Below, piece after piece: positions 17,281-23,804 of a stretch of DNA of 64,000 bases. This stretch comes from an uncultured Treponema sp. GTDB lineage: Bacteria; Spirochaetota; Spirochaetia; Treponematales; Treponemataceae. The stretch lies in assembly GCA_937894335.1 (NCBI GenBank), contig CALCRU010000033.1:1-64000 (forward strand). The letters run 5' to 3'. The notes under the pieces were generated by a model. That model did no database searches and was not told the origin of the DNA. It was given only the letters and a program-made list of their open reading frames with translations. The number at the start of each line of letters is the position of its first letter. Position 1 is the first letter of the stretch. The position numbers were made by a program, and so were the translations under genes.

Positions 17281-17646
17281 TTACTCCGAAAAAGCATTCA
17301 CAATATGATGAACCGGTTCCAGTCCCGGAACATCAAGTGCAAGCACATCAAATCTAATGTACCCGTTACTATATTGTCGATATTTTTGGAGGTAACATTT
17401 AGCAGTTTTAATAATGTTTTGCAGTTTCTGGCTGCCTAAAAGCACTGAAAGTGTGTCCACATCGCCGTGGGGAAGGTGTTTTACTTCCACAAATACAAGT
17501 GTTTCGCCGTCAAGGGCAATTATGTCTATTTCTCCGCCGCGGATTCTAAAGTTGCGGTCAATTATTCTGTAGCCCTTCTGCTCAAGGTAAGAAGCAGCCC
17601 GGTCTTCGCCTTCCCTACCTACTGATGTTGAGGACTGTCCTGTCAT
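17281..17646 (-). CDS. yraN: YraN family (UPF0102) nuclease-like protein
   Basis: A 121-residue protein with the Holliday-junction-resolvase-like fold of UPF0102. The N-terminal GREGEDRAASYL, the RNFRIRGGEIDIIALD motif and FVEVKHL supply the conserved E...D-E-x-K arrangement. Function in the cell is not established for this family; a role in DNA processing is assumed from the fold. ATG 17646 overlaps the preceding stop by four bases (ATGA). Confidence 0.92.
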   Translation of the reverse strand: MTGQSSTSVGREGEDRAASYLEQKGYRIIDRNFRIRGGEIDIIALDGETLVFVEVKHLPHGDVDTLSVLLGSQKLQNIIKTAKCYLQKYRQYSNGYIRFDVLALDVPGLEPVHHIVNAFSE

Positions 17647-17993
17647 AAATCTTCAAATTCGCTAAGTTCTTCAAGGTCACTGACTTCGTCAACTTCTTCA
17701 ATTTCTTCAACTTCGTCCAGTTCCTCTACTGTTTCGGCAGATTCAACTTCTTTTTTTGCATTTTCTTCCGCCTGTTTTTGGGAAAGTTCCGCAATTTCTT
17801 CTACAGACATTTTGTGTCCAGCGGTAAGCAGAAAAGGTACGCTCCAGCGCTTTATGACGGCAAGGTGATATTCCTTTGCAGTTTTGTATGGAGCAAGAAA
17901 CATGTTTTCTCCGTCGTCAAAATATACGGGCTCAGAAAACATTGCACCCAACGAGATTGAATCACACGGAATTTTCTGCAGCTTTTCGTTCAT
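17643..17993 (-). CDS. Small protein with acidic C-terminal tail
   Basis: A 116-residue protein of unknown function. The first 60 residues (SISLGAMFSEPVYFDDGENM and the KTAKEYHLAVIKRW stretch) resemble the short DUF3391-like segment found before some HD-GYP domains, but the HD domain is absent. The last 40 residues are a run of Glu/Asp/Val repeats (EELDEVEEIEEVDEVSDLEE), probably disordered or coiled coil. It sits between flhB-like and yraN with overlapping ends. The gene is well supported; the function is not known. Confidence 0.75.
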   Translation of the reverse strand: MNEKLQKIPCDSISLGAMFSEPVYFDDGENMFLAPYKTAKEYHLAVIKRWSVPFLLTAGHKMSVEEIAELSQKQAEENAKKEVESAETVEELDEVEEIEEVDEVSDLEELSEFEDL

Positions 17994-17994
17994 G

Positions 17995-18273
17995 TTACCT
18001 TCCGCCTCTTTTTTCTTCCAGTTTGGCTATATATGCAAAAATTGATGCAACCGCCTGCCAAGTGTTTTCCGGTATGCAGGAGCCTATGTCCTGAACCGAA
18101 AGAACATTCTGCAAAAGCTCGTCCTGCACCACGGGAATGTCATTTTCTTTGGCAATTTCCACCATGCGCCGGGCAAGGAGTCCCTTTTCCTTTGCAGCAA
18201 TAAGGGGAGCCTCTGCTCCTTTGGGATACTTTAATGCAACCGCTCCGTCCATATTACGCAACTCCACTGACAC
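17995..18273 (-). CDS. FlhB C-terminal-domain-like protein (YlqH/FlhX type)
   Basis: A 92-residue stand-alone copy of the cytoplasmic domain of FlhB/YscU export switch proteins. AVALKYPKGAEAPLIAAKEKG, followed by ENDIPVVQDELL and PENTWQAVASIFAYI, follows the family closely. The NPTH autocleavage motif is replaced, as in other FlhX proteins. The start is uncertain: GTG 18273 lies inside the upstream gene, while ATG 18252 has GTGGAG nine bases before it. It is paired with the FliK-like gene just as ylqG-ylqH are paired in Bacillus, suggesting an accessory role in flagellar export. Confidence 0.85.
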   Translation of the reverse strand: MSVELRNMDGAVALKYPKGAEAPLIAAKEKGLLARRMVEIAKENDIPVVQDELLQNVLSVQDIGSCIPENTWQAVASIFAYIAKLEEKRGGR

Positions 18274-19294
18274 ATGCCGGAGGTTCGCCTACAGTACAAA
18301 CACCCTGAACAAGGGCAGCCTCATCGTAGACAGCGCCTACAGTCCGACCTCCGTTAAAGTCTGCAACAAAAGAAGAAAGCAGCGCACCTGCTTCCTTAGC
18401 CTCGCTTTGGTTAAGGGGAGGTTCGGTGCAAAAAGTTAGGCGAGCAAGTTCTCCCTGCTCATAATATAGCACAAAAAAATGCTTGTAGGCAAGCGTGTTT
18501 GCATCCAGTACAAGGCGCAAAAGCTGATTGTTTTCCGTGTCTAAAAGAAATCGCATCATGCCACTTGCACTTATGCTTTTATTTTCGCCAGAAAAATTCC
18601 ATTCGTAAGGAAGAAAAAACCAGTGGTGGCTGTCGGCAGAAACCTGATTTACAAGAGTAAGAAGTCCGGCCTCGTTTTTTGAAAGAGGTGTTTTAAAAAT
18701 ATTGTCTAGGAAGGTCTTTTCGTCTTCCTCATCTTTCTGGGGATTTTGTGAATTTTCGCCACCAGTTCCCGAGCCTGAGTTTTCAAACATGAGCATAAGT
18801 TTTTGAATAAGGCTTTCGCTAGGTTCTATGCCCTTCTTTAAAAGCATAAGGGCAATTTCTGAAGCCTTTTTTTCTTTTCCGGGAAAGTGCGCACCAAAGG
18901 AAAGAGCCTTTTTTATAAGGGGCACATCAATCTTGAATCCTCCTTGCTGCAAAAACTGAACTAAAAAAACTGATGCTTCCTGGGCAGGAAGTCCAAGGGA
19001 TTCTAGGGCTGAAAAAAGTCCTGCCTCCTGACCAGCTAGAGGCGCCGTAATGGTCTCCTTGGGAACTACAAAAAGTTTACCGTCTGCAAGCTTAAGAGTT
19101 GCAGGAAAAGTTTCGCCGGGAGTAAGAGTGCGCTCGCTCTGCACATTAAAGCGACTTCCTGCAAAAGACACAAGGTAAGAGCCGCCCTTGTCCTGTAGAA
19201 CTCGAACAAAAACACTTTCCCCATCCTTTAAGGGCTGACCGTTTTGAGGCAAAACAGACTGAGTTTGAATGAAAGTTACGGAAGGATTCTGCAT
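18254..19294 (-). CDS. FliK-like / YlqG-like protein
   Basis: A 346-residue protein. The N-terminal half is Gln/Ser/Leu-rich. The C-terminal 150 residues (HHWFFLPYEWNF, then LDANTLAYKHFFVLYYEQ) have the beta-rich pattern of FliK hook-length-control C-domains. Synteny with ylqG, between rplS and the FlhB-like gene, supports this. No signal peptide. It has no Shine-Dalgarno site: the ATG at 19294 comes three bases after the U tract of the rplS terminator, so its expression must depend on read-through or an unusual start. The assignment is moderate because the family diverges quickly. Confidence 0.65.
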   Translation of the reverse strand: MQNPSVTFIQTQSVLPQNGQPLKDGESVFVRVLQDKGGSYLVSFAGSRFNVQSERTLTPGETFPATLKLADGKLFVVPKETITAPLAGQEAGLFSALESLGLPAQEASVFLVQFLQQGGFKIDVPLIKKALSFGAHFPGKEKKASEIALMLLKKGIEPSESLIQKLMLMFENSGSGTGGENSQNPQKDEEDEKTFLDNIFKTPLSKNEAGLLTLVNQVSADSHHWFFLPYEWNFSGENKSISASGMMRFLLDTENNQLLRLVLDANTLAYKHFFVLYYEQGELARLTFCTEPPLNQSEAKEAGALLSSFVADFNGGRTVGAVYDEAALVQGVCTVGEPPACVSGVA

Positions 19295-19297
19295 GAT

Positions 19298-19329
19298 AAA
19301 AAAAAGCCGCCCGAAGTGAATCAGGCGGC
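19298..19329 (-). terminator. Terminator between rplS and the FliK-like gene
   Basis: Stem GCCGCC (19329-19324) and GGCGGC (19311-19306) with a 12-base loop, then eight T residues on the minus strand. It is a strong intrinsic terminator or attenuator, and it abuts the next start codon. Confidence 0.88.
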
Positions 19330-19341
19330 ATAAAAAGCTAC

Positions 19342-19791
19342 TTATTTTGCTTCAGCGACACCGGCAGCCTTTGCAGCGTCTGCGGCATGTGCAGCAGAAG
19401 ATTTTTCTGCGGCTTCGTTGGCGGCTGCAACATGAGCGCGGGCCTTAGCACCAATAAGCTCTTTAATTTTTGCATCCTTACCAATCTTTTCGCGTACATA
19501 GTAAATCTTTGCACGGCGAACTTTGCCAGGGCGAACTACTTCTACTTTAACAATGCGAGGACTGTTAACCGGGAAGACGCGTTCAACACCTACACCGTAG
19601 CTGATTTTGCGTACGGTAAATGTGCGGCGTACACCAGCGTTCTTAAAGCAGAGAACAAGTCCTTCAAAAACCTGAACACGCTTTGTCTTGCCTTCTACAA
19701 TTTCAAAGTAAACACGAACAGTATCACCTACCGAGAAAGCACCCGTACCGGGACGTTTTTGCTGCTCTTCAATAGTCTTAATCAAATCCAT
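19342..19791 (-). CDS. rplS: Ribosomal protein L19
   Basis: Large-subunit protein at the 30S-50S interface. The core (PGTGAFSVGDTVRVYF, then GLVLCFKNAG and RTFTVRKISYGVGVERVFP) is intact. The protein is 149 residues from ATG 19791, about 30 longer than usual. The extra C-terminal tail is Ala/Lys-rich, ending in repeats of AAK/AAD type. ATG 19791 gives the normal MDLIK N-terminus and has GGAG nine bases upstream. The earlier in-frame ATG at 19806 lies inside trmD and is less likely. Confidence 0.96.
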   Translation of the reverse strand: MDLIKTIEEQQKRPGTGAFSVGDTVRVYFEIVEGKTKRVQVFEGLVLCFKNAGVRRTFTVRKISYGVGVERVFPVNSPRIVKVEVVRPGKVRRAKIYYVREKIGKDAKIKELIGAKARAHVAAANEAAEKSSAAHAADAAKAAGVAEAK

Positions 19792-19795
19792 AGTT

Positions 19796-20584
19796 TTATT
19801 CTCCATTTAGGGCACGAAGTTTTCTTCGCAGCTTGCGGTCATGCTTGTAGTCTTTATGTTCCGCAAGTTCTTCGATCATTTTTTCCGCTTCTTCAGAAAG
19901 AGTACCTGAAAGCCTAGCCTTCTCGATTAAATCGGGTCGGTTTAAAAACGTCTTCTGCAGGCTCTTTTTAAGTCGCCACTTTCGGATTTCTTCATGGTTG
20001 CCACCGGTTAAAACAGCCGGAACTTCCAGCCCCTTGTATACATTCGGCCTTGTATACTGAGGATATTCCAAAAGTCCGTCAGAAAAACTTTCCTCATCCA
20101 GAGACTCAGAAGTAATTACATCTTCCACCAAACGGTACACGCTGTCTATAATGACAGTAGCCGCCACTTCGCCTGAAGACATTACATAATCCCCAATGGA
20201 GATTTCTTCGTCCACATACAGGTCAATTATCCGCTGGTCAATACCTTCGTACCTTCCGCAGATAAACACAAGTTCATCTTTCTGACTCAAAGTCTGGGCT
20301 TTTTTTTGCGTAAAGGGCCTACCACTTGGGGTAACATAAATCACATGTTTTTTATAAGCCTCTACACTGTCAAGAGCCCGTCCTAAGGGTTCAGGCAACA
20401 GAAGTTGTCCCGCTCCCCCGCCGTAGGTTGCGTCATCACAAGTTTTGTGCTTGTCATAGGCAAAATCCCTGACATTCACCAAATCGTAGGCAATAATTCC
20501 CCGTTCCACCGCCTTTGCCATGATCGAAGTTTCAAAAAAGGCACGCGGAATTTCGGGAAACAAGGTCAGCACTGTAAATTTCAT
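19796..20584 (-). CDS. trmD: tRNA (guanine-N1)-methyltransferase TrmD
   Basis: Methylates G37 of tRNAs from S-adenosylmethionine, preventing frameshifting. The 262 residues have the SPOUT trefoil-knot motifs YVTPSGRPFTQ, FICGRYEGIDQRI and SIGDYVMSSGE, plus the N-terminal LTLFPE. Length is typical. It lies four bases after rimM and runs into rplS, the classical order. Confidence 0.97.
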   Translation of the reverse strand: MKFTVLTLFPEIPRAFFETSIMAKAVERGIIAYDLVNVRDFAYDKHKTCDDATYGGGAGQLLLPEPLGRALDSVEAYKKHVIYVTPSGRPFTQKKAQTLSQKDELVFICGRYEGIDQRIIDLYVDEEISIGDYVMSSGEVAATVIIDSVYRLVEDVITSESLDEESFSDGLLEYPQYTRPNVYKGLEVPAVLTGGNHEEIRKWRLKKSLQKTFLNRPDLIEKARLSGTLSEEAEKMIEELAEHKDYKHDRKLRRKLRALNGE

Positions 20585-20588
20585 GGAC

Positions 20589-21194
20589 TTACTCCAGAAT
20601 CCAGAGGTGCATCAGCTGCATCCTTTTGTTTTCTACATCAACTTCACCAATAAACTGCTCCTTAAAGGGAACATATACTGAGCGGAGTTTTCCGCTTTTG
20701 GTAAACTTAATGTCATCGGCAATCAGAGTACAACCCTCGGACAGCGAAATCTCAACGAGATAACCTGATCCGCCTTCCGTTACGTCTGTGACTGTTCCAA
20801 TTACATCTTCCGAAGAAGGTGTTTTCGGTGCGGTACTACCCGCCGTTTCCTTTTGCTCACTCTGAGCATACCATACCGAGCAGCCCTTTAGGTCCTCGAT
20901 ATACCACTCGCCCTTCTGCAGAGGACGCGCGTTTTTGCGTGGAACTACGATCTGCCACCTGTTGAATCTTGCAGCTTCTTCAGGGGTATTTATTCCCGCC
21001 AGTTTCATGTACAGAGTGTCGGCCGCTTCCTTAGTGTATTCCACCTTGCAAAGTTTCTTTGCCGAACCGTCTGTTAAAGTTACTTCTTCCATACGGGCAA
21101 AATGCTCATACTCGCCAGAAGTACTTTCTACTTTGAACTCGCCCGTTACACCATGGGTGCCTCGGACAATCCCTACAACAAAGTTCTCTGTCAT
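20589..21194 (-). CDS. rimM: Ribosome maturation factor RimM
   Basis: 30S assembly factor that binds S19. The 201-residue protein has the N-terminal domain beginning VGIVRGTHGVTGEFKV and the PRC-barrel region around WYIEDLKGCSVWY. It is about 25-30 residues longer than usual because of a Thr/Ser/Pro-rich insert (QKETAGSTAPKTPSSED) inside the PRC-barrel half. It lies between the KH gene and trmD. Confidence 0.94.
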   Translation of the reverse strand: MTENFVVGIVRGTHGVTGEFKVESTSGEYEHFARMEEVTLTDGSAKKLCKVEYTKEAADTLYMKLAGINTPEEAARFNRWQIVVPRKNARPLQKGEWYIEDLKGCSVWYAQSEQKETAGSTAPKTPSSEDVIGTVTDVTEGGSGYLVEISLSEGCTLIADDIKFTKSGKLRSVYVPFKEQFIGEVDVENKRMQLMHLWILE

Positions 21195-21202
21195 TGATTC
21201 TC

Positions 21203-21436
21203 TTAGTCTAGAATGTCAAGACTATAACGCCTGCCGTCCTTGCTGGCGGAAGCGCTAAGAACAGTACGCAAAGCTTTTGCAATGCGGCCGTACTTTCCAA
21301 TGACCTTACCAATATCGCCGGGAGCAACGCTCAACTGCAAAACAGGACCACGCTCACCTTCGGCTTCGGTTACAGAGACTGCATCGGGGTTATCGACCAG
21401 TGATTTTGCGATATATTCAATCAGGTCTTTTTCCAT
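21203..21436 (-). CDS. khpA: KH-domain RNA-binding protein (YlqC/KhpA type)
   Basis: A 77-residue single KH domain with the GxxG loop in GKVIGKYGRIAKALRTV. Proteins of this kind (KhpA/YlqC) bind RNA, often as a partner of KhpB/Jag, and are encoded between rpsP and rimM in many bacteria, as here. Length and position are typical. Confidence 0.93.
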   Translation of the reverse strand: MEKDLIEYIAKSLVDNPDAVSVTEAEGERGPVLQLSVAPGDIGKVIGKYGRIAKALRTVLSASASKDGRRYSLDILD

Positions 21437-21456
21437 GCCTATGCTCTCCCCTCAAC

Positions 21457-21723
21457 CTACTTGCTGAGCGATTCGCCCTTTACTGACAGACCTTTTGTAT
21501 TGAAAATCTTCTTTACAATTGGTGTAGGCTGTGCACCTACGCTGAGCCAGTACTTTGCGCGGTCTTCTTTGAAAGAAATCTGCTTGTCTTCCGCTTCAAT
21601 GGGATGATAGAAACCGATTTCTTCTACAGTAGCACCGTCACGGGGCTTCTGAACATCCTGAACTACAATTCTGTAGTAGGGGCGTTTCTTTGTACCAAAC
21701 TTCTTAAGTCTGATTTTTACCAC
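21457..21723 (-). CDS. rpsP: Ribosomal protein S16
   Basis: Small-subunit assembly protein. I choose GTG at 21723, which gives the normal N-terminus (M)VKIRLKKFGTKKRPYYRIV and 88 residues. GGAGG lies eight bases upstream. The in-frame ATG at 21738 contains that Shine-Dalgarno sequence and would add five atypical residues. It is the first gene of the rpsP-khpA-rimM-trmD-rplS unit. Confidence 0.95.
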   Translation of the reverse strand: MVKIRLKKFGTKKRPYYRIVVQDVQKPRDGATVEEIGFYHPIEAEDKQISFKEDRAKYWLSVGAQPTPIVKKIFNTKGLSVKGESLSK

Positions 21724-21738
21724 TTGTTTGTCCTCCAT

Positions 21739-21883
21739 AAAGCTCTCTCACGAACGGGGTCAAGAGCTAAGATAGTGTACTGCACTAAAGCCCTAGGAAT
21801 GCGACGCACCCACTAAGAGCCAAGTATACAGTATGAGCAATTATATTATCACAAGCGGGGTATATTGGTCAAGGTGGCAAAAG
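21739..21883 (-). promoter_or_regulatory. rpsP: rpsP operon promoter and leader
   Basis: On the minus strand TTGACC (21872-21867), 18 bp, TAATAT (21848-21843) is a plausible promoter. It gives a leader of roughly 100 bases before rpsP, which contains a small palindrome, TAGTGCAGTACACTA. An S16-type autoregulatory structure is possible but cannot be judged by eye. Confidence 0.45.
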
Positions 21884-23317
21884 CTACATTCTGTGATTTT
21901 TACAGAAGCGCTGCATGAGCCTTATCTGCGCCTTAACAGTCTTTGCGGAAGGTCCACCAGTTACGCTTCGTTCCCTTACACAGTTGGCAGGAGTAATAAG
22001 GTCGTAAATGTCTTCCTCAATAAGTTTTGAACAGTCTTCCAGCTCGTCAAGAGACAGATCCTCTATGCGGCTAAGTCCTGCATCTATTGCCTTTCTTACA
22101 GCAGAGGCGGCAACTGAGTGGGCAGTTCTAAAGGGCATTCCCTTTCGCACAAGATATTCGGCTACATCAGTTGCATTGGCAAATCCGCCTTCACAACTTT
22201 GTGCCATTTTTTCCTTATTCCATGTGGCACTGGAAATCATCTGGGTAAACACCACAAGATTTGCAGAAACTGTATCAAGGGCTGCAAAGAGAGGTTCCTT
22301 GTCTTCCTGCAAGTCACGGTCGTATGCCAAAGGAAGTCCCTTTACCATTGTAAGCAGGCTGATTAAAGAACCATATACTTTTCCGGTGCGTCCCCGAATT
22401 AGTTCTGCAAAGTCGGGATTTTTTTTCTGTGGCATAATGGAGGAACCCGTTGACCATTTTTCGCTAAGTTCCACAAAGCCAAATTCTGTTGTAGACCACA
22501 GAACAATTTCTTCGCACATGCGGCTCAAGTGCTGCTGAAGCATTACACAGTCAAATGTAAACTCAATGCAGTAGTCTCTGTCCGAAACAGAATCCAAAGT
22601 ATTCTGAGTAACGCCTTCAAAACCAAGTAGGTCTGCAACTCGCTCCCGGTTAAGGGGCAGCGTACTTCCCTGCAGGGCTCCACTTCCCAAGGGACTAAGA
22701 ACCATACGGCTAAGGCTAGAGTCAAACAGTTCCCAGTCACGGCGGAGCATTGCACACCAGGCAAGAAGATGCTGTGCCAGAGTTCCCGGCTGAGCATGCT
22801 GCATGTGGGTGTAGCCCGTTAAAAGAGAATCTGTATGAGATGAAGCAATATCAGTCAGTACTTCTATAAGGGTGATTATCTTAGACTGAAGAACAGGAAC
22901 CACACGGCGGAGGTAGAGTCGTTCATCCAGTGCAATCTGGTCATTGCGGCTTCTTCCCGTGTGAAGTTTTTTTCCGGCTTCACCAATTCTGTCTGTAAGT
23001 GTAGCCTCTATAAAGGAGTGAATGTCTTCCGCACTGTAATCTATAGAAAGAGTTCCATTCTGCAAGTCCTTCTGAATTCCCTGCAGTCCAGCAACAATTT
23101 TTTTTGCTTCTGCCAAAGGAATTATTTTCTGCTCCCCTAGCATAGTTGCGTGAGCAATGGAACCAGCTATATCGTCCAAAGCCATTCTTTCATCAACAAA
23201 AATTGAAGTTTCAAATTCTACTGCCGCTGCATCAGGTCCGTCTGCAAAGCGACCGCTCCACAGGGCCTTATGATTGTCGTTAGTGTGTGTTCCGTGGGAA
23301 GATTTTTTTGAAGCCAT
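21884..23317 (-). CDS. argH: Argininosuccinate lyase
   Basis: Cleaves argininosuccinate to arginine and fumarate, the last step of arginine synthesis. The 477 residues carry the fumarase-superfamily signature SSIMPQKKNPD with its catalytic Ser, plus TGRSRNDQ and YTHMQHAQP. ATG 23317 overlaps the preceding regulator stop (TGATG); an in-frame ATG at 23338 lies inside the regulator. No other arg gene is nearby. The gene travels with ilvB and a metal-type regulator. Confidence 0.96.
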   Translation of the reverse strand: MASKKSSHGTHTNDNHKALWSGRFADGPDAAAVEFETSIFVDERMALDDIAGSIAHATMLGEQKIIPLAEAKKIVAGLQGIQKDLQNGTLSIDYSAEDIHSFIEATLTDRIGEAGKKLHTGRSRNDQIALDERLYLRRVVPVLQSKIITLIEVLTDIASSHTDSLLTGYTHMQHAQPGTLAQHLLAWCAMLRRDWELFDSSLSRMVLSPLGSGALQGSTLPLNRERVADLLGFEGVTQNTLDSVSDRDYCIEFTFDCVMLQQHLSRMCEEIVLWSTTEFGFVELSEKWSTGSSIMPQKKNPDFAELIRGRTGKVYGSLISLLTMVKGLPLAYDRDLQEDKEPLFAALDTVSANLVVFTQMISSATWNKEKMAQSCEGGFANATDVAEYLVRKGMPFRTAHSVAASAVRKAIDAGLSRIEDLSLDELEDCSKLIEEDIYDLITPANCVRERSVTGGPSAKTVKAQIRLMQRFCKNHRM

Positions 23318-23700
23318 CAGCCGTTTTCCTTCATCCAATTCTGGATTCCTTTTTTTACATCGTCATCAATATCGTGTTCTATGCGACAGGCATTTTTTTC
23401 CGCCTGTTCCTCAGACACGCCAGTTATCTTCATTAAAAACTTGGTAAGAAGAACATGCCGCTCATAAACAGATTCGGCCCGCTTCTTTCCTCGGGCAGTA
23501 AGTTCCAGGGCACCCATTTCGTTAATGGTAATAAAGCCAGCTTCGGTAAGGATGCTCATGGCACGGCTAACGCTTGGCTTTGACACGCCCAGTTTTTTTG
23601 CAACATCTACAGAGCGCGCAAAACCTTTTTCATTCTGAAGCATTAAGACCGCCTCAAGATAGTCCTCCCCAGACTCGTGCAACTGTTTTTCATCTTTCAT
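23317..23700 (-). CDS. DtxR/MntR-family transcriptional regulator
   Basis: A 127-residue protein with an N-terminal winged helix (SVDVAKKLGVSKPSVSRAM, recognition helix) and the dimerisation/metal domain ending in CRIEHDIDDDV. The SH3-like C-terminal domain is absent, as in MntR. Glu, His and Cys residues of the usual metal site (ERHVLLTKFL, then AEKNACRIEHD) are present. Members sense Mn2+ or Fe2+. ATG 23700 overlaps the TGA of the duplicated ilvB end by ATGA. Finding it between ilvB and argH is unusual. Confidence 0.88.
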   Translation of the reverse strand: MKDEKQLHESGEDYLEAVLMLQNEKGFARSVDVAKKLGVSKPSVSRAMSILTEAGFITINEMGALELTARGKKRAESVYERHVLLTKFLMKITGVSEEQAEKNACRIEHDIDDDVKKGIQNWMKENG

Positions 23701-23804
23701 ACAAATTTCTCCGAAACGCTCATTATCTGATTATAAATAGGCTTTCCACCGGGAACCCACAACCGTAGCAGGTGCGTGCGGTTGTGCCATCTTACAACCA
23801 TCAT
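23697..23804 (-). CDS. 35-codon mini-ORF carrying a duplicated IlvB C-terminus
   Basis: The frame starts at an ATG that overlaps the ilvB stop (ATGA at 23804-23801) and ends at a TGA that overlaps the DtxR gene start (ATGA at 23700-23697). The first 16 residues are new (MMVVRWHNRTHLLRLW). The last 19, VPGGKPIYNQIMSVSEKFV, are identical to the IlvB C-terminus. It may be a coupling peptide or simply the relic of an older ilvB end. Whether it is translated is not known. Confidence 0.5.
   Translation of the reverse strand: MMVVRWHNRTHLLRLWVPGGKPIYNQIMSVSEKFV
23698..23757. repeat. Direct repeat, downstream copy of the ilvB 3' end
   Basis: This segment matches 23802-23861 at 56 of 60 positions, offset by 104 bp. 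All four differences fall at third codon positions and are synonymous (Lys, Tyr, Gln, Ile). Confidence 0.9.
23758..23799 (-). promoter_or_regulatory. Mutually exclusive hairpins between ilvB and the DtxR gene
   Basis: Three arms are present. CACAACCG (23758-23765) pairs with CGGTTGTG (23779-23786). Part of that middle arm, GGTTGT (23780-23785), can instead pair with ACAACC (23794-23799). Only one stem can form at a time, as in attenuators. Confidence 0.55.
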
